A stretch of 64,000 nt of DNA. Origin: Piper betle. Its lineage: Eukaryota > Streptophyta > Magnoliopsida > Piperales > Piperaceae. Location: positions 1 through 64,000 of the forward strand of contig JAURVB010013177.1 of NCBI GenBank assembly GCA_033002965.1, in the 5' to 3' direction. Below are positions 35,907 through 48,111 of this stretch, piece by piece. The notes below the pieces were generated by a model. The model was given only the letters and a program-made list of their open reading frames with translations, made no database searches and was not told the DNA's origin. The position numbers and the translations under genes are program-made. The first letter of the stretch is position 1. The number at the start of each line of letters is the position of its first letter.

Positions 35907-37747
35907 TCAAATAACAAAGCGGACTCCGTGAATGGCATAGCCAATAATGTGCCTTAGACATGATTCCTAACTATATGTCACTGTTTTTGTGCGTGTGTGT
36001 GACTTTGATGATGTGTGTGCATACATAGCATTATCACAATGCAATAGGGAGAGTTGAATTGGTTGTTTATACCAATCTCGTTGCCATACCGGATTTATAG
36101 TTAGTTGGGCTATATATAGTTCATTTGGGTTTACCCGGTCTATTTTGATTTTAAAATTGTAAAAAAAAATTTATTAAATTTTAAAAATACTTTTTGTGAT
36201 CAATATTTAATTAAGTACGGGTCAAAATTTCATGTTTTTAACATGAAATCGGCTTTCCGGAAAATAATGGATTTAAAAATTGGATATGAATTAAAATAGT
36301 ATTAAGGCCTAAACCAAATTGGATTTTTAAAGATGGTGTTCAGTAATATAAAGTTATACCAAATGATATGATACATATTTAAAAATATGGTTTGTACTTA
36401 GAAGAGTGTACTGGATTAGAGTTTGGTTGATGAATGGGAAAGAAAAGAAGAAAGTTGAGAAGGGGGGACAGTTTACATGTGCAATGGAGGCGAAGGCATG
36501 TGAACAGTCTGTAAGACCTTGGGCCCTAAATCATCATTCCTCTTCCATTATGAAACTTGCAGTACACTAGCTTCTGACCATACAATGTCATTCTCTTCAA
36601 CTTGTTCCTGCTTTTTGGCAGCCATGGAGAAGCAGAGTTGATCTGACGCACTATATAATTGCAGGCAAGAAGGTGCAACCTCATCATTCTCTTTGACTCT
36701 CAGTGCCCACTTCTTCAATATTACAGCTTTTTTGTTTTGTGGGTCACCTTGTGATTGCTTTTTTCTTCAATGTATTTGAATGCTATTCAATGGTACTTAT
36801 CTAAGTTCAGATTATTCCATATATCCATGGGCCATGCGAGAGATAGAGGTGATCATAATATCATCATACATTGTAGTTTCAAAGTCTCAAAATAATTGGA
36901 AACAAAAAGGAAATCACTTTGAGTTTGATTCCAATCCTGGTATGTAATATGTTGTCTGTCACAAGCATCAAAGTGAGTTGCAATTGGGTGTTGTAAACAA
37001 ACATCTTTCTTGTGACATTCTAAGTCTTGCTATCTAATAGTGATAGTGGTTCATCAAATGCCCTCTTTTAAGAGGAAGCCGCTACCAATGCAAGATAAAG
37101 CCTTAAGACGGTAATAGGTTACCATAATCCTGATTTTGAGGGCGAGTAATAAAATCATAATTTTAATTTTAAATATCATATCATACCAACTGGTTGGACC
37201 GGACCCGGACATATTACGTGCCTTCTCCAAATCTGGTATAATTTAAGTTTTTATATCATTTTAATTAGTGTTTGGTTCAAATCCGGTACAATTTTCCCAA
37301 AACCCACCATATTTTAACTGGTATTTAAGTTAATATTAATAATAAAAACATTTCCAATGTCTAACAAAATATTTTATTTATGATTTTAAAATTAAGTTGA
37401 ACCCCTCTTGACTCTTCAATTAAATATATTCTGTATTGTTTATAAATTCGGTATGATAACCATTATAGGAAATAAAACTTTGAAAAAATAGTTCACTACA
37501 TGTACAAAAAATAGTATATCAGCCAAATCTGGAAAAAAATTTCCCGGAAATCAAAGATTTCAATCAAAGAGGCATAAATAAATGCCAAATTTGTTTCTCT
37601 ATCCACAATAATTAACAACAAATAGGCTTGAAAGTCTACATAACAACAAAAGTTACACCTGTTCTTCCTACTGCTTCAGACACTAATGCCAAGTAAAAAA
37701 TATGCACCTTGGAATACATTGCTAGGAATACAATCTTGACAACATAT
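35907..37747. other. Spacer with one dispersed repeat
   Basis: No coding exon is supported. It contains the dispersed repeat at 36873-37155 (listed separately) and otherwise AT-rich DNA; the 3' UTR of the disrupted small gene would lie near the right edge. Confidence 0.45.
36873..37155 (+). repeat. Dispersed repeat R, first copy
   Basis: The segment reads gaagtctcaaaa-like at the start, then ttccaatcctggta, cacaagcatca and gttaccataatcctgattttg with gagtaataaaa at the end. The same words in the same order recur at 63402-63670. I do not recognise the repeat family. Confidence 0.75.
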
Positions 37748-37807
37748 CTACAACCTTGACAACTGGGAATTGATCGGGAAATAAGAGACAAGAATTGGGG
37801 GGCCAGA

Positions 37808-38357
37808 TGTTTGGGTTGTCCCTTCTCTGCAATACATGAAATTCAAACTCTATTTTAGGCAAAAATTAAGATTTTATAGATTTGGTTAATTGAAAAGAAT
37901 AAAAGCAACGTTATACGCTTTTCTTTTTTGGTTGTTGGGATTTTGGTTTTTGGAGAAAAAAGGGCCAGAGATGAGAAAGAAAAATTGTGTGGATTGAAAA
38001 AATGTGAATATTTTGTTGAGGTTCGATTGCAATAGTTAATGGTAACCTCGCCAAGTTCTTAATCTATAATTCTTTATTTTCTTTTTTGTGGTTAATACTA
38101 ATTTTGTAGAAAGTATAGTGAATTGGTGTTGGGGAGTTTGTTCTCCTACGGATCTTTTTTGTATCAAAGTTGTGATATAGTAAATTTGATCTGACTATTT
38201 GCCCCGTAGTTTTTCCCATAAATTTGAGGTTTCCACGTAAAATTTGTGCTATCAATTTGTTGACATTTCTTCTCAGATTTGTTTGGTGTGTCTATTTTGA
38301 TTGGAACATCTCATCGTTGTGTGTTAAAATAGAGATTTAGTTTGGTTAATCCCAACA
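37808..38357 (+). repeat. Copia 5' LTR
   Basis: Begins TGTTTGGGTTGTCCC and ends atcccaaca. It shares its whole length with 42393-42937, for example aacctcgccaagttcttaat and gtttggtgtgtctattttga. Confidence 0.95.
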
Positions 38358-38478
38358 AGTGGTATCAAAGCCAAGTTATTTGGTTAGCAAATTTTGGTTG
38401 TTGATATTTGATGCCACTAGCTGTTTGACGAAATTTCTAATAGCTTAGTTGGTGTGTTTGTGATTTATATTTCAATAA

Positions 38479-41400
38479 GATGGTTGATGAGAAACATGTT
38501 AAGATGATATCTTATAAGGGGCCTAGTAACTGGCACTATTCAAAAGGAAAGCTGATTGATCATTTATATTCTAAGGATTTGTATGAACCTATCACAAGCC
38601 AGAAACCGGCAGCGGTGACTGAAAAAGACTAGAATAAGTTGGATAGGAAGGCTATGGCCTGTTTGAGGAAATGAGTAGATGAAGTTGTGTATGATCATGT
38701 TTTCGAAGTGACATCCTCAAAAGCAATATGGGATAAACTCCAAGAAGTTTATAAGAGGAATACTGCTAGCAACAAGACCCTTATGATAAGGAAATTAGTG
38801 AACTTGAGGTATAAGGATGAAACTGACATAAATGAGCATCTCGATGAGATGAAGAGTATTGTTACTCAACTTGCTAGGATGAAGATGACTTTAGATGAGA
38901 AATGGCAAGCTATCCTACTCCTCAACACATTGCCAAAGAGTTGGGAAACATTGGTGATCTCTTTAAGCAATGCTACTCTAGATGAATGAGGAAGTGAGAA
39001 GAAAATCTCTACCAACTTTAGGGTTTCATGCATTAGTGTCAGAAGAGACAAAAGGTAGATCGAGAAATAGAGATACAAGCAGAAGGGACAAGAGACGAGG
39101 AAGGTCTAAATCCGTAAAGAACTTGAAGTGTCATTATTGTGACAAGACAAGTCATTTCAAGAAGGATTGTAGGAAGCTCAAGAAAGACTTGAAAAATAAA
39201 AACAACAAGGATCAAGGAGAAACAAATACTAATGTTGTCCATGATGACATGGTGATTCTTTCTGATTGTGGGAATGATTGTTTAACGACTGATTGTGATG
39301 ATAGTTGGGTTGTTGACTCAGAAGCATCATTCCATGCAACTTTAAGCAGAAATTTCTTTACTACATATGAACCTTCAGATTTGGGTATAGTGAAGATGTG
39401 AAATAGTGATACTTCTGAAATTGTGGAACTTGGAGATGTGCTTATTGTAACAAACACGGGTTACAAATTGGTGCTTAAAAATGTCAGACATATTTCAGAT
39501 TTGAGGACGAGTTTGTTGTCAACTGGAGTGCTTGATGATAAAGGATTTGGTTCACAATTTGCACAAGGTATATGGAAAATTATGAAAGGTTCTCTTGTTG
39601 TTGCTAAAGGGAAGAAATATTGTAGTTTGTACAAGATTGAAACGATTCTAGTTCCAAGGGATGTTAATATCTCTTCATTTGATTCCACAACTAATTGTGG
39701 CACCATCGATTGGGGTATATAAGTGAGAAGGGACTACAAATATCGAAGAAGCTAAATCTCCTTCCAAAGGTCAAGGATATCACAATTAGTAATTGTGACC
39801 ATTGTTTAGTGGGTAAACAATGTAGGGACATCCTTTGCAAGTACAAGTACCATGAAGTTAGAACATTTTGAGTTGGTACACACTGATTTGTGTGGGCCAA
39901 TGGAGGTAAAATCTCTTGGCGGTTCTATTTATTTTGTCACTTTTATTGATAATACTTCTAGGAAGGTGTCGGCTTATGGCATGAAAAATAAAAGTGATAT
40001 TTTTGGCATATTTAAGAATTTACATGTATTGGTTGAAAGAGAAACTGGTAAGCTCTTGAAATGCGATAGAAGTGATAATAGTGGTGAATATAATTCTGTT
40101 GAGTTTGATGAATATTGTAGTAAGTATGGGATTAGGCATGAGAAGATGGTTCCTTATACTTCTCAAGATAATGGAGTGGCTCAAAGAATGAACAGGACCA
40201 TCTCTAAGAGGATTAGAAGTATGTTATCTTCAGCTTAGTTGCCTAAAAGCTTTCGGGGTGAGGCCATGAGCACAACTTGTTATTTGATCAGCAGATCTCC
40301 CATACATGCCCTGGACAGTAACATACCAGAAAGGGTTTGGAGTGACAAAAAGGTCAGTTACTCTCATTTGAGAATCTTTGGTTGTAAAGCCTTTGCACAT
40401 GTGCCCAAGGAACAAATGGCTAAGCTTGACTCTAGAGCCGTGGAATGTATTTTTCTGGATGTGGTGATGATAAGTTTGGATACAAACTTTGGGATCCTAA
40501 GAATAGAAAACTGATTCGAAGCAGAGATATAGTTTTCAGGGAGGATCAAACAGTTGAGAACTTTGGCAAGGAAAAATTTCCTCAAACAAAATCTCAGAAA
40601 AGCTTGAAAAGATAAAAGAGCATTCAACCTCTCAATTAGAAGTGAGGAGAAGGCTCAGGATGACACAATTATTCCCCCACCTAGTGATGATGAGGGTGAG
40701 GATGAAATGTTTGATGATATTTCTAATGAGTTTGTTAATGATGTTAGACAAGAATAGGGGATTCTGATCAAGGGCAGCCAACTAATGCGAGGAGATTAGC
40801 TCATGACCAGTTCCATCAACAAGATATCCATCATCAGAATATGTGACAATTACTGAATGTGAAGAACCAAAAAATTTAAGTGAGGTCAAAGCTCATGTAG
40901 AAAAGGAAAAGTGGTTGAAGGCAATGCAAGATGAGATGAAATCTTCGCATGATAATCACACCTATAAGTTGGTGGATCTTCCTAAGGGGAAGAGAGTACT
41001 GAAGAATAAATGGGTCTACAGGATCAAATATAAAGAAAACAACACAAAACCAAGGTACAAGGCAAGGTTGGTGGTGAAGGGCTTTGGACAGAAGAAAGGT
41101 ATTGATTTCGATGAAAATTTTTCTCCTGTTGTTAAAATGTCTTCTATTAGAATTGTTCTGGCTTTGGCTGCAAGTTTAGATTTGGAAGTTGAACAGTTAG
41201 ATGTGAAGACCATATACATGGAGCAAACAGAGGGTTTTAAAGTCAGAGGAAAGGAACAAATGGTATGTAGACTGAAAAAGAATTTGTATGGTTTGAAGCA
41301 AGCTCTTAGATAATGGTACAAAAAGTTTGATTCTTTTATGGAAAAGAATGGGCACAAGAAGTCTATTTCTGATCACTGTGTGTTTATCAAGTGATTTGAT

Positions 41401-42150
41401 GACAGTGACTTTATTATTCTGTTGCTTTATGTGGATGACATGTTGATTGTATGACATGATGGAGCCAAGATTGAAAGTTTAAAAAGAACATGAATAAATC
41501 CTTTACAATGAACGATTTAGGATCGGCAAAGCAAATCTTGGGGATGCTCATTCGACGTAACAAGAGAGCTAGAAAGCTTTGGGTGTCACAGGAAAAGTAC
41601 ATAAGAAAGTATTTGAAAAATTCAACATGAAAGATGCAAAGCCGGTTGGAGTTCCACTTGGGGCTCACTTTAAGTTGAAGCAAAGTGACTTAAGTGAAAC
41701 AAAGATGAAGGAAATGACAAAGGTTCCTTATGCTTCTGTAGTTGATAGTTTGATGTATGCTATGGTTTGTACAAGGCCAAATATAACATATGCAGTTGGA
41801 ACAGTTAACAGACATTTAGTAAATCCAAGCAAAGAACATTGGCAAGGAGTTAAATGGATAATGAGGTACTTGAAAGGTACATCCAAAATGTGTTTATGTT
41901 TTGGAAGTGATAAACTTTTATTGGTTGGCTATACCGATGCAGACATGGCAGGTAACTTCGAGACAAGAAGGTCAACATCTGGGTTTGTTATTAATTTTGC
42001 TAATAGGGTTTTGTCTTGGCAGTCTAGGTTACAAAAGTGTGTTGCATTATCTACAACTAAAGCTGAATTTATGCTGTTACTTTTGAATGAAATTGGTATT
42101 AAACAGGAGAGATACATTATCACTGTGATAGACAAAGTGCAATTCACCTG
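38479..42150 (+). pseudogene. Copia gag-pol remnant
   Basis: Domains appear in normal copia order. Gag starts MVDEKHVKMISYKGP at 38479 and continues to about 38989; a CCHC zinc knuckle (CHYCDKTSHFKKDC) lies at about 39129-39170. The protease has DSEAS where DSGAS is expected, so the active-site Gly is changed. The pre-integrase zinc region is near 39800. The integrase core is at about 39852-40510; the expected acidic residue of the NGVAERMN-type motif is Gln here. Reverse transcriptase spans about 40900-41460 with YVDDM present, and RNase H is near 41930-42090. In-frame stops and frame changes interrupt nearly every domain. Confidence 0.9.
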
Positions 42151-42392
42151 AGCAAGAATTCAAGTTTTTATTCAAGGAGCAAACACATTGATGTGAGATG
42201 TCACTGGATAAGAGATGTGTTGAAAAGTAAATCTCTTGAGCTAACAAAAATCTCATACTGAAAGGAATATTTCAGACATGATGACTAAAGTTGTGTCAAA
42301 GGAGAAACATATTTACTGCAGGAATGGAGCAGGCATGGATGGAGCTTCCCATGCCAACTAGAGGTATTTCATGGAGTCGGGAAGGGGAGGTT

Positions 42393-42937
42393 TGTTGGGT
42401 TGTCCCTCCTTTGTAAATACATGAACTTGCAACCTTGTTTTGGGCAAAAACCAAGATTTTGTAGATTTGGTTAGTTGAAAGGAATAAAAGCAATGTCCGA
42501 CGCTTTTCTTCTTTGGTTTTTGGATTTTGGTTTTTGGAAAAAAGGCTAGAGAGGAGAAAGGAAAATTGTGTGGATTGAAGAAATGTAAATGTTTTGTTTA
42601 GATTCACTTGCAATCGTCAATGATAACCTCGCCAAGTTCTTAATCTGTAATTCTCTATTTTCTTTCTTTGTAGTTAATACCAATTTTGTAGAAAGTACAA
42701 TAAATTGGTATTGGGGAGTTTGTTCTCTTGATGGATCTTTTTTGTATTAAAGTTGTGATATACTGAATTTGATCTGACCATTTACCCTATGGTTTTCCCC
42801 AAATTTGGGTTTTCACGTAAAATGTGTGTTGTCAATTGGTTGATCTTTCTTCTCAGATTTGTTTGGTGTGTCTATTTTGATTGGAACATCTCATTGTTGT
42901 GTTTTGAAATAGGGATTTAATTTGGTTAATCCCAACA
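42393..42937 (+). repeat. Copia 3' LTR
   Basis: Starts TGTTGGGTTGTCCC directly after the purine tract and ends atcccaaca, followed by the CCAGA target copy. Its minus-strand sequence now supplies the read-through end of the disrupted small gene. Confidence 0.95.
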
Positions 42938-43196
42938 CCAGATTGAGCCTCGACATGGGATTTCAGATGAAGCTGGGAAATAGAGTTTGTGTTCTTGGCT
43001 TCAACATTGATCTGTGCATTCCCATCCGCAACAAGGTCACAAGAAACCTTGGAAGGAGAAAAAGAACACAAAATTGAAGACAAGAAGGCCATTACTTCTT
43101 CACTAGAAAAGAAAAGACTTTCTCTTCTTCCTCGTCTAATCCAGAAAGGATGGTGTTCTTCTGTTTGATTGCTTCCAACCTAGAAACTGCAATTGA

Positions 43197-43225
43197 AATT
43201 TATACTAATCTCAATCACTGATTGG
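43197..43225 (-). promoter_or_regulatory. TATA-like and CCAAT box of the disrupted small gene
   Basis: On the minus strand ccaat (43221-43225) lies just upstream of tataaatt (43197-43204), about 105 bases before the ATG at 43092. The spacing between the two boxes is unusually short, so only the TATA-like element is a reasonable call. Confidence 0.4.
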
Positions 43226-43309
43226 TCAATATAGGACTCCTTCTGTTGCTCAAAGTATCTTCTTAGCTGCTCATCAGATGTAACATGTAAAATTTGGAGA
43301 GTTGGGAAC

Positions 43310-43400
43310 TAGTCTTCATGGTCGGGAAGAGGAAAAGCACTTGGACGTGTTAAACATGAAACATCCTTGGTTGATTATGACACCTTCTTTGGGAAAACAG
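43310..43400 (+). repeat. Dispersed repeat S, first copy
   Basis: The words gaaacatccttggttgattatgacacc preceded by cacttgga(c)gtgtt recur at 63830-63925 as gaaacatccttggttgtttatgacccc preceded by cacttgggcatgtt. In both places repeat S lies downstream of repeat R in the same orientation. Confidence 0.7.
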
Positions 43401-43588
43401 GGTGGCTTCTTGTTCTGTTTCCACCTGATAAACTTGTAGAATTTTCCTTCATAGGTCACACTCAAATTATAGAGTGGAAGGCATTTTCAACAAGGAGGAG
43501 GAATGTAGAATGAAGCTTCATTAAGTTTTTCATGTTGGAGACTTACAGTGGCGTGAAAAATTTGTTTCAGTATTTGACTCAAAAATAT

Positions 43589-43593
<5 letters not shown>

Positions 43594-43627
<34 letters not shown>
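43594..43627. repeat. (TA)n microsatellite
   Basis: A run of about 16 TA units lies just left of the outermost LTR of the nest. Confidence 0.9.
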
Positions 43628-43629
<2 letters not shown>

Positions 43630-44170
43630 ATTGAAATATGGTATAATGTTCCGTGTCAAAAGATAGACATGAATTGTAAAACCCTAGTTTCGAATCAAGG
43701 TTTTACCCACTTATTGCCTTGCCCAATTTGGGCTAGTTTGGAGTCAATTCATCTTTCAAACTATGAGTAGAGGACCCACATAATTATATGAGCATGTTAA
43801 AGAGACTGTATATGCCCGATATACAGATGATAGCTTCAGTTGTTCTATAATTGAGTATGAGTTATCAGCGTATACTCAAGGTATAAGGGTACTTTCTCCT
43901 ATTAGCTCAGGATTTTGAGGCTAGATGTAGGCCATTGCAGCGTTTAGTTTCCATATGGGTTTTTTCAGAGTATTTTATTTACATACATCTTAGGGATTTT
44001 AGATTATCGGATTGCCCTTGTGTGCCCATTTTGATTTGAGTCACATATTATCACCACTTGAGATTAGGGTTCGAGGCTCATTTAGCTTCTTTGCCTCAAT
44101 TTTAGTTCGTAGAGTCTCATTTAGGCTTTGAACTAATTTGACTTTTGTTGGTGTGGATTTCAACTTTTTG

Positions 44171-44210
<40 letters not shown>

Positions 44211-47200
44211 ATATACCTTAGGTAGACCACACTAGGCCCATGACTTGCTGGAAGTCCAAATTGCACCATGTGGCAAGATCCAAGTTGTCCACTTTAGCCC
44301 TAGTTTCCCCACCCATTTTCTTGGGGTTCACCTAGATTTTTGGTGCATTTTTAGCCCTAGGACTGTAGCCACTTTGGCTCGCTGCTGACGAGTCTCCAAG
44401 TACCCTCCATCCACTGAACTATCACCATCGTGACCACCTTACAACCAGCTATCGACTAGGTCCCACAATTGGTGCCAGGGTCGCCGTGTTGACCGTTAGT
44501 AAATTGGTTTTATTTGCCAGAGTTTGCAGCTGCCGTCACTTTCAGATCATTTTCTGGTGCCGAAGAGCCTCCTCTGATAAGGCCAACTACACCGATCGAC
44601 TCCCCTCCTCATGGCTAAGTTTTTTAGACCGGTGCCAACCACTGTCATAGTGGCATTCACCACCAACAACTCCACCATTCCCAATGGTTGATTCCCCTCT
44701 TCCCAGTTGTTTTCTAGCCAGTTGATGGCTAGACACTGTTAGGCACTACCACCACCATCATCCATGTCGCCTCCTCTGCGCCAACCCAGGTCTCCCGCGA
44801 TTGTTATTTTCTGGCAATGGGCACCAATGCCGCTCGTCGTGTCCGTAAACCCACATCGTGTGCACTTGCTTATTCGCTGTCCATGCTAGCATCTGCTTGT
44901 TCATGTCTACCTATTTGTGTTCGTGCCCACCGAGTACAGCCCAGTCCACCATTTTAACTTGATACCTTATTTTAGCCCAATTTTGTCTGTTTTCTTACTG
45001 TTTATGATAATTTGCGGCTCCCTACATCAATTTAGATATATATTCACATTATTTAACATATTTTGATATTATGAGTATTTTTCTTTATTATTTATTTATT
45101 TATTTATTTATTATTATTTATTTCTTGTTATTTGTATACTTGTCAATTATGATGCATGCTTGTATGATTGATTATTATTATTGATGATGTATTTACTTAT
45201 TAATTTTATTTTATTCATGTTTATTATATTTTATATACTTGTTATTAATTTATTTATGTATTTATTTAATTGCTCGCTCACATATTATTAATTATTCGTG
45301 TTTAGTCAAACATTCATATATTTGATGTTTATATTACTATTATTCATGATTGATTTTTTCATTTATTTATTCATTTTTCTACTTATATATATATATATAT
45401 TATTTACTCTCAAATGTGCTATTATTTAGTAGCGTTTAGTCTCATACTTATATAATATATTTATGTTGTTATTATTATTTTTATTATTTATGATTAGTGT
45501 ATTATTTATTTTTATGTTATTTATTATTTTTCCTAATTATTTATGAGTTTATTTATTAATTTATTTGTTTTTTATTTATTGGTTATTTATTCCTTGTCAT
45601 GTCTTGAATTGCGTGCTAAATGTTTATTTGTTGATTCGTTTGGTGTGGTTGATTGTTTGTGTGTTGTTATTGTTGATGTAAACACACATCATGACCATGC
45701 TTCATATAGAGTTGTTTGTCTTTCACTTAGCTGTGAGTTCTGATGTAGGTTTGAGAGTCTGAGCTCGCCGTAGATGCACAGATTTGTTTGGAGCTTGGAG
45801 CTTGGACCTCAGGTTTGTTAAGACTCTTCTCACCTTTATTGCTCTACTCTATCGTGGATTTGATTCCAGATCGTGTGACATATTAAGTGATTGTTTTATC
45901 GGACTCCACTTAACTCTGGTTAGCTAGACATATTTTACTTCCGTAATTAATAATCCTTGAAGATGAGATCGCTTCGTATTATTTTCGAACTTACCTTCAC
46001 ATCACATTACCTTCGAGCCTACTTATATAATCCCCTTTCTAGCTCTATATATAGTTTTTATCAAATTTTCAATGAGCCGAGAGTTGGTTGACTTGACCTT
46101 GTATATACCGTGAGCGGGCACATATGTAGGTCGCAATGGGTTCTAAATTAGTAAGAGGGTTATTCCATTCCTGAAGGATCCTGAAATCTCTATGTCTATG
46201 GATCCTGACATCTTTATGTCTTGACCTTCTTCACACCCAAAGAGGCATAAAGTAGAGGGGTAGTTTTATGTACAATGCAAGTCTAGACTTGTACTATCAG
46301 GTACTGAAGGTGATTGCTTGAGACTACTCGGCCTTTGTACTCTGGGCGATGAGTGATATGGAGGTTTGAAGATGACTTAGGATATGTACTTTTTCTCTAG
46401 AGTGGGACCAGTTATTGTTGAGAGTGGCACAACACCAGTTCAATTTAGGATGCCATTAGCTTGATGGCTCCTCAGTAGATGCCCTTTGAGTGCTCCCATA
46501 TAGTTATATATAAGTTTTCCTTCCTTATGGAAGTTAATTTCCACTTACAAGTTTTTATTAGATATTTTTCAAGTCAGTGATATTCGTTACTGATGTTTTT
46601 TGTAACACCCCAAATCTGGCTCACTTGCGAACTGAATCGGAATCTTATGGGTTACCGGATTAAGTCGGCTAACCAGAACTTAGCTTCAATCATCACGATG
46701 CATGAATGAAATGCTTGGAGCCTAACATGATACTACATGAATGCCATATCAACCAAGTCATACTAAACCAATCAATTATGATAAAAATTAATAAATCCTA
46801 AAACAAAATGGACAGAGTGTCCATGGAAAGTACAATAAGACCCACCTTGTCAAATCATATACAATATAAATATTTAATAAAGCATTCAGCAATACTTTGA
46901 CTCAACCGTATAATTAATGTTTGTGTTGAATCTTGACTGGACTGCTGATTTCCATTCATCTTATCTAACTGAACTCGGTATTGATCCATCTGTTGGTCAT
47001 GTTCATAATTTAAATATATTTACTAAATAGAATTCATATCATGTTATTGATATCAATTCTATTAACAATACATATAGCATGTCATCACATCGGTTTCATT
47101 ATGACAATATCATAACTAGAAATACTAAATATTTTATCATCTAACAAGTGTGTGCAAGAGACATCTCTGCTCCTTTGTCCAGGTTGGCTCATCCATATCT

Positions 47201-47734
47201 TGATCATCACCTATTTATATAATAAAAACACGTTAGTAATGATTGTTACTGATCCAAAAATTACTATAACAATCTGGCAAATGAGAGCTGAGTCTCATTT
47301 TAAATAAAATCACATATATCTTCTATTGAACTATCTGAATGGCATCTACTAAGGAGCCACCAAGCTTTAGACACAGTAGCATCATGAACTAACAGGTCTG
47401 TTGATGCCTCTATTGACATTTTCTCATTTTTTTTATCCCTCGAGACTACAAGTATATCATAGGCCCTCTCCTATCCTCCATATATCTCATGGCCTGGAGC
47501 ACAAAGGCTGAGTACTCTAAGGCAATCGCCTTCAATACCCTTTAACCACATGTCTGAATGTGTGTTGTACTAAACAGTACCCACATTTCTCCGGGTGTAA
47601 GGAACCAAAACATAGAGTTATCAGGATCCCTTGGGAATTAATCCAGAGCCTGTTGTGACTAGCACGTTCGCCCGTTCATGGTACGTGTGAGTTGGTTTCA
47701 TCATCTTATATAACTGAAAACTTGATAAAATTAT

Positions 47735-48039
47735 TGTTTGCACAAGATTTGCACATATCCAATTACGTGGATAGTACTTATCTAGTTATGTGGATGATTT
47801 CTACGCCTCAAAGAAAAAGTCATGGTGGTTCTAATGATAAGAAGGAGAAAATAAGAACTGCTAGTGAGGATTTTTGGGGCTTGAAGTAAGGAACCACGCA
47901 AAAATTTCCTATGTTTGTGACATTTTCTATTTCCATCACACTATCTCTTTGTGCAACAAGGGTGTCTCGGTCCCACTGAACTCTCAAACCTAGGTCGAAA
48001 AATGTGGTCCGCGGGGGTGGACGATCCCGTGCCCGAACA
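47735..48039 (+). repeat. 5' LTR of element B
   Basis: Starts TGTTTGCACAAGATTTGC and ends gcccgaaca. It matches 54355-54654 throughout, for example ggatagtacttatctagtta, aaaaatttcctatgtttgtg and cggtcccac/tcgaactctc. Confidence 0.9.
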
Positions 48040-48111
48040 TATTTTTGGCGATTCCACTAGGGACCATCGAGAGGTAGTAGTGTAGTTTGAAGAGATAGTG
48101 TGTACGAAAAG

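Larger units (their letters stand above)
37808..42937 (+). mobile_element. Ty1/copia LTR retrotransposon, full-length but defective
   Basis: Complete element of 5130 bp bounded by a perfect 5-bp target duplication CCAGA (37803-37807 and 42938-42942). It has 5' LTR 37808-38357, a primer-binding site aagtggtatcaaagc right after it (initiator-Met type, tggtatcagagc with one change), a degenerate gag-pol region, a purine tract gggaaggggagg at about 42379-42390, and 3' LTR 42393-42937. By eye, the LTRs differ at roughly one base in ten over the stretch compared, so the insertion is not recent. Autonomous movement is excluded by many stops. Confidence 0.95.
37748..43092 (-). pseudogene. Small 69-residue plant protein gene split by a copia insertion
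   Basis: On the minus strand an ATG at 43092 opens MAFLSSILCSFSPSKVSCDL, then NAQINVEAKN, and runs to Gly codon 52, where the copia element (37808-42937) begins. On the far side the frame resumes as PPILVSYFPINSQLSRL followed by TAG at 37748-37750. Removing the element plus one CCAGA target copy leaves exactly 70 codons with no stop. The MA-(hydrophobic)-C-F-SPS start and the (P/A)PI-VSYFP-N-xLSRL end look like a family of short plant proteins of unknown function, from memory. The insertion replaces the last 17 residues with LTR-encoded sequence. A TATA-like and a CCAAT box upstream suggest the promoter is intact, so a truncated transcript ending in the LTR is possible. Confidence 0.8.
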
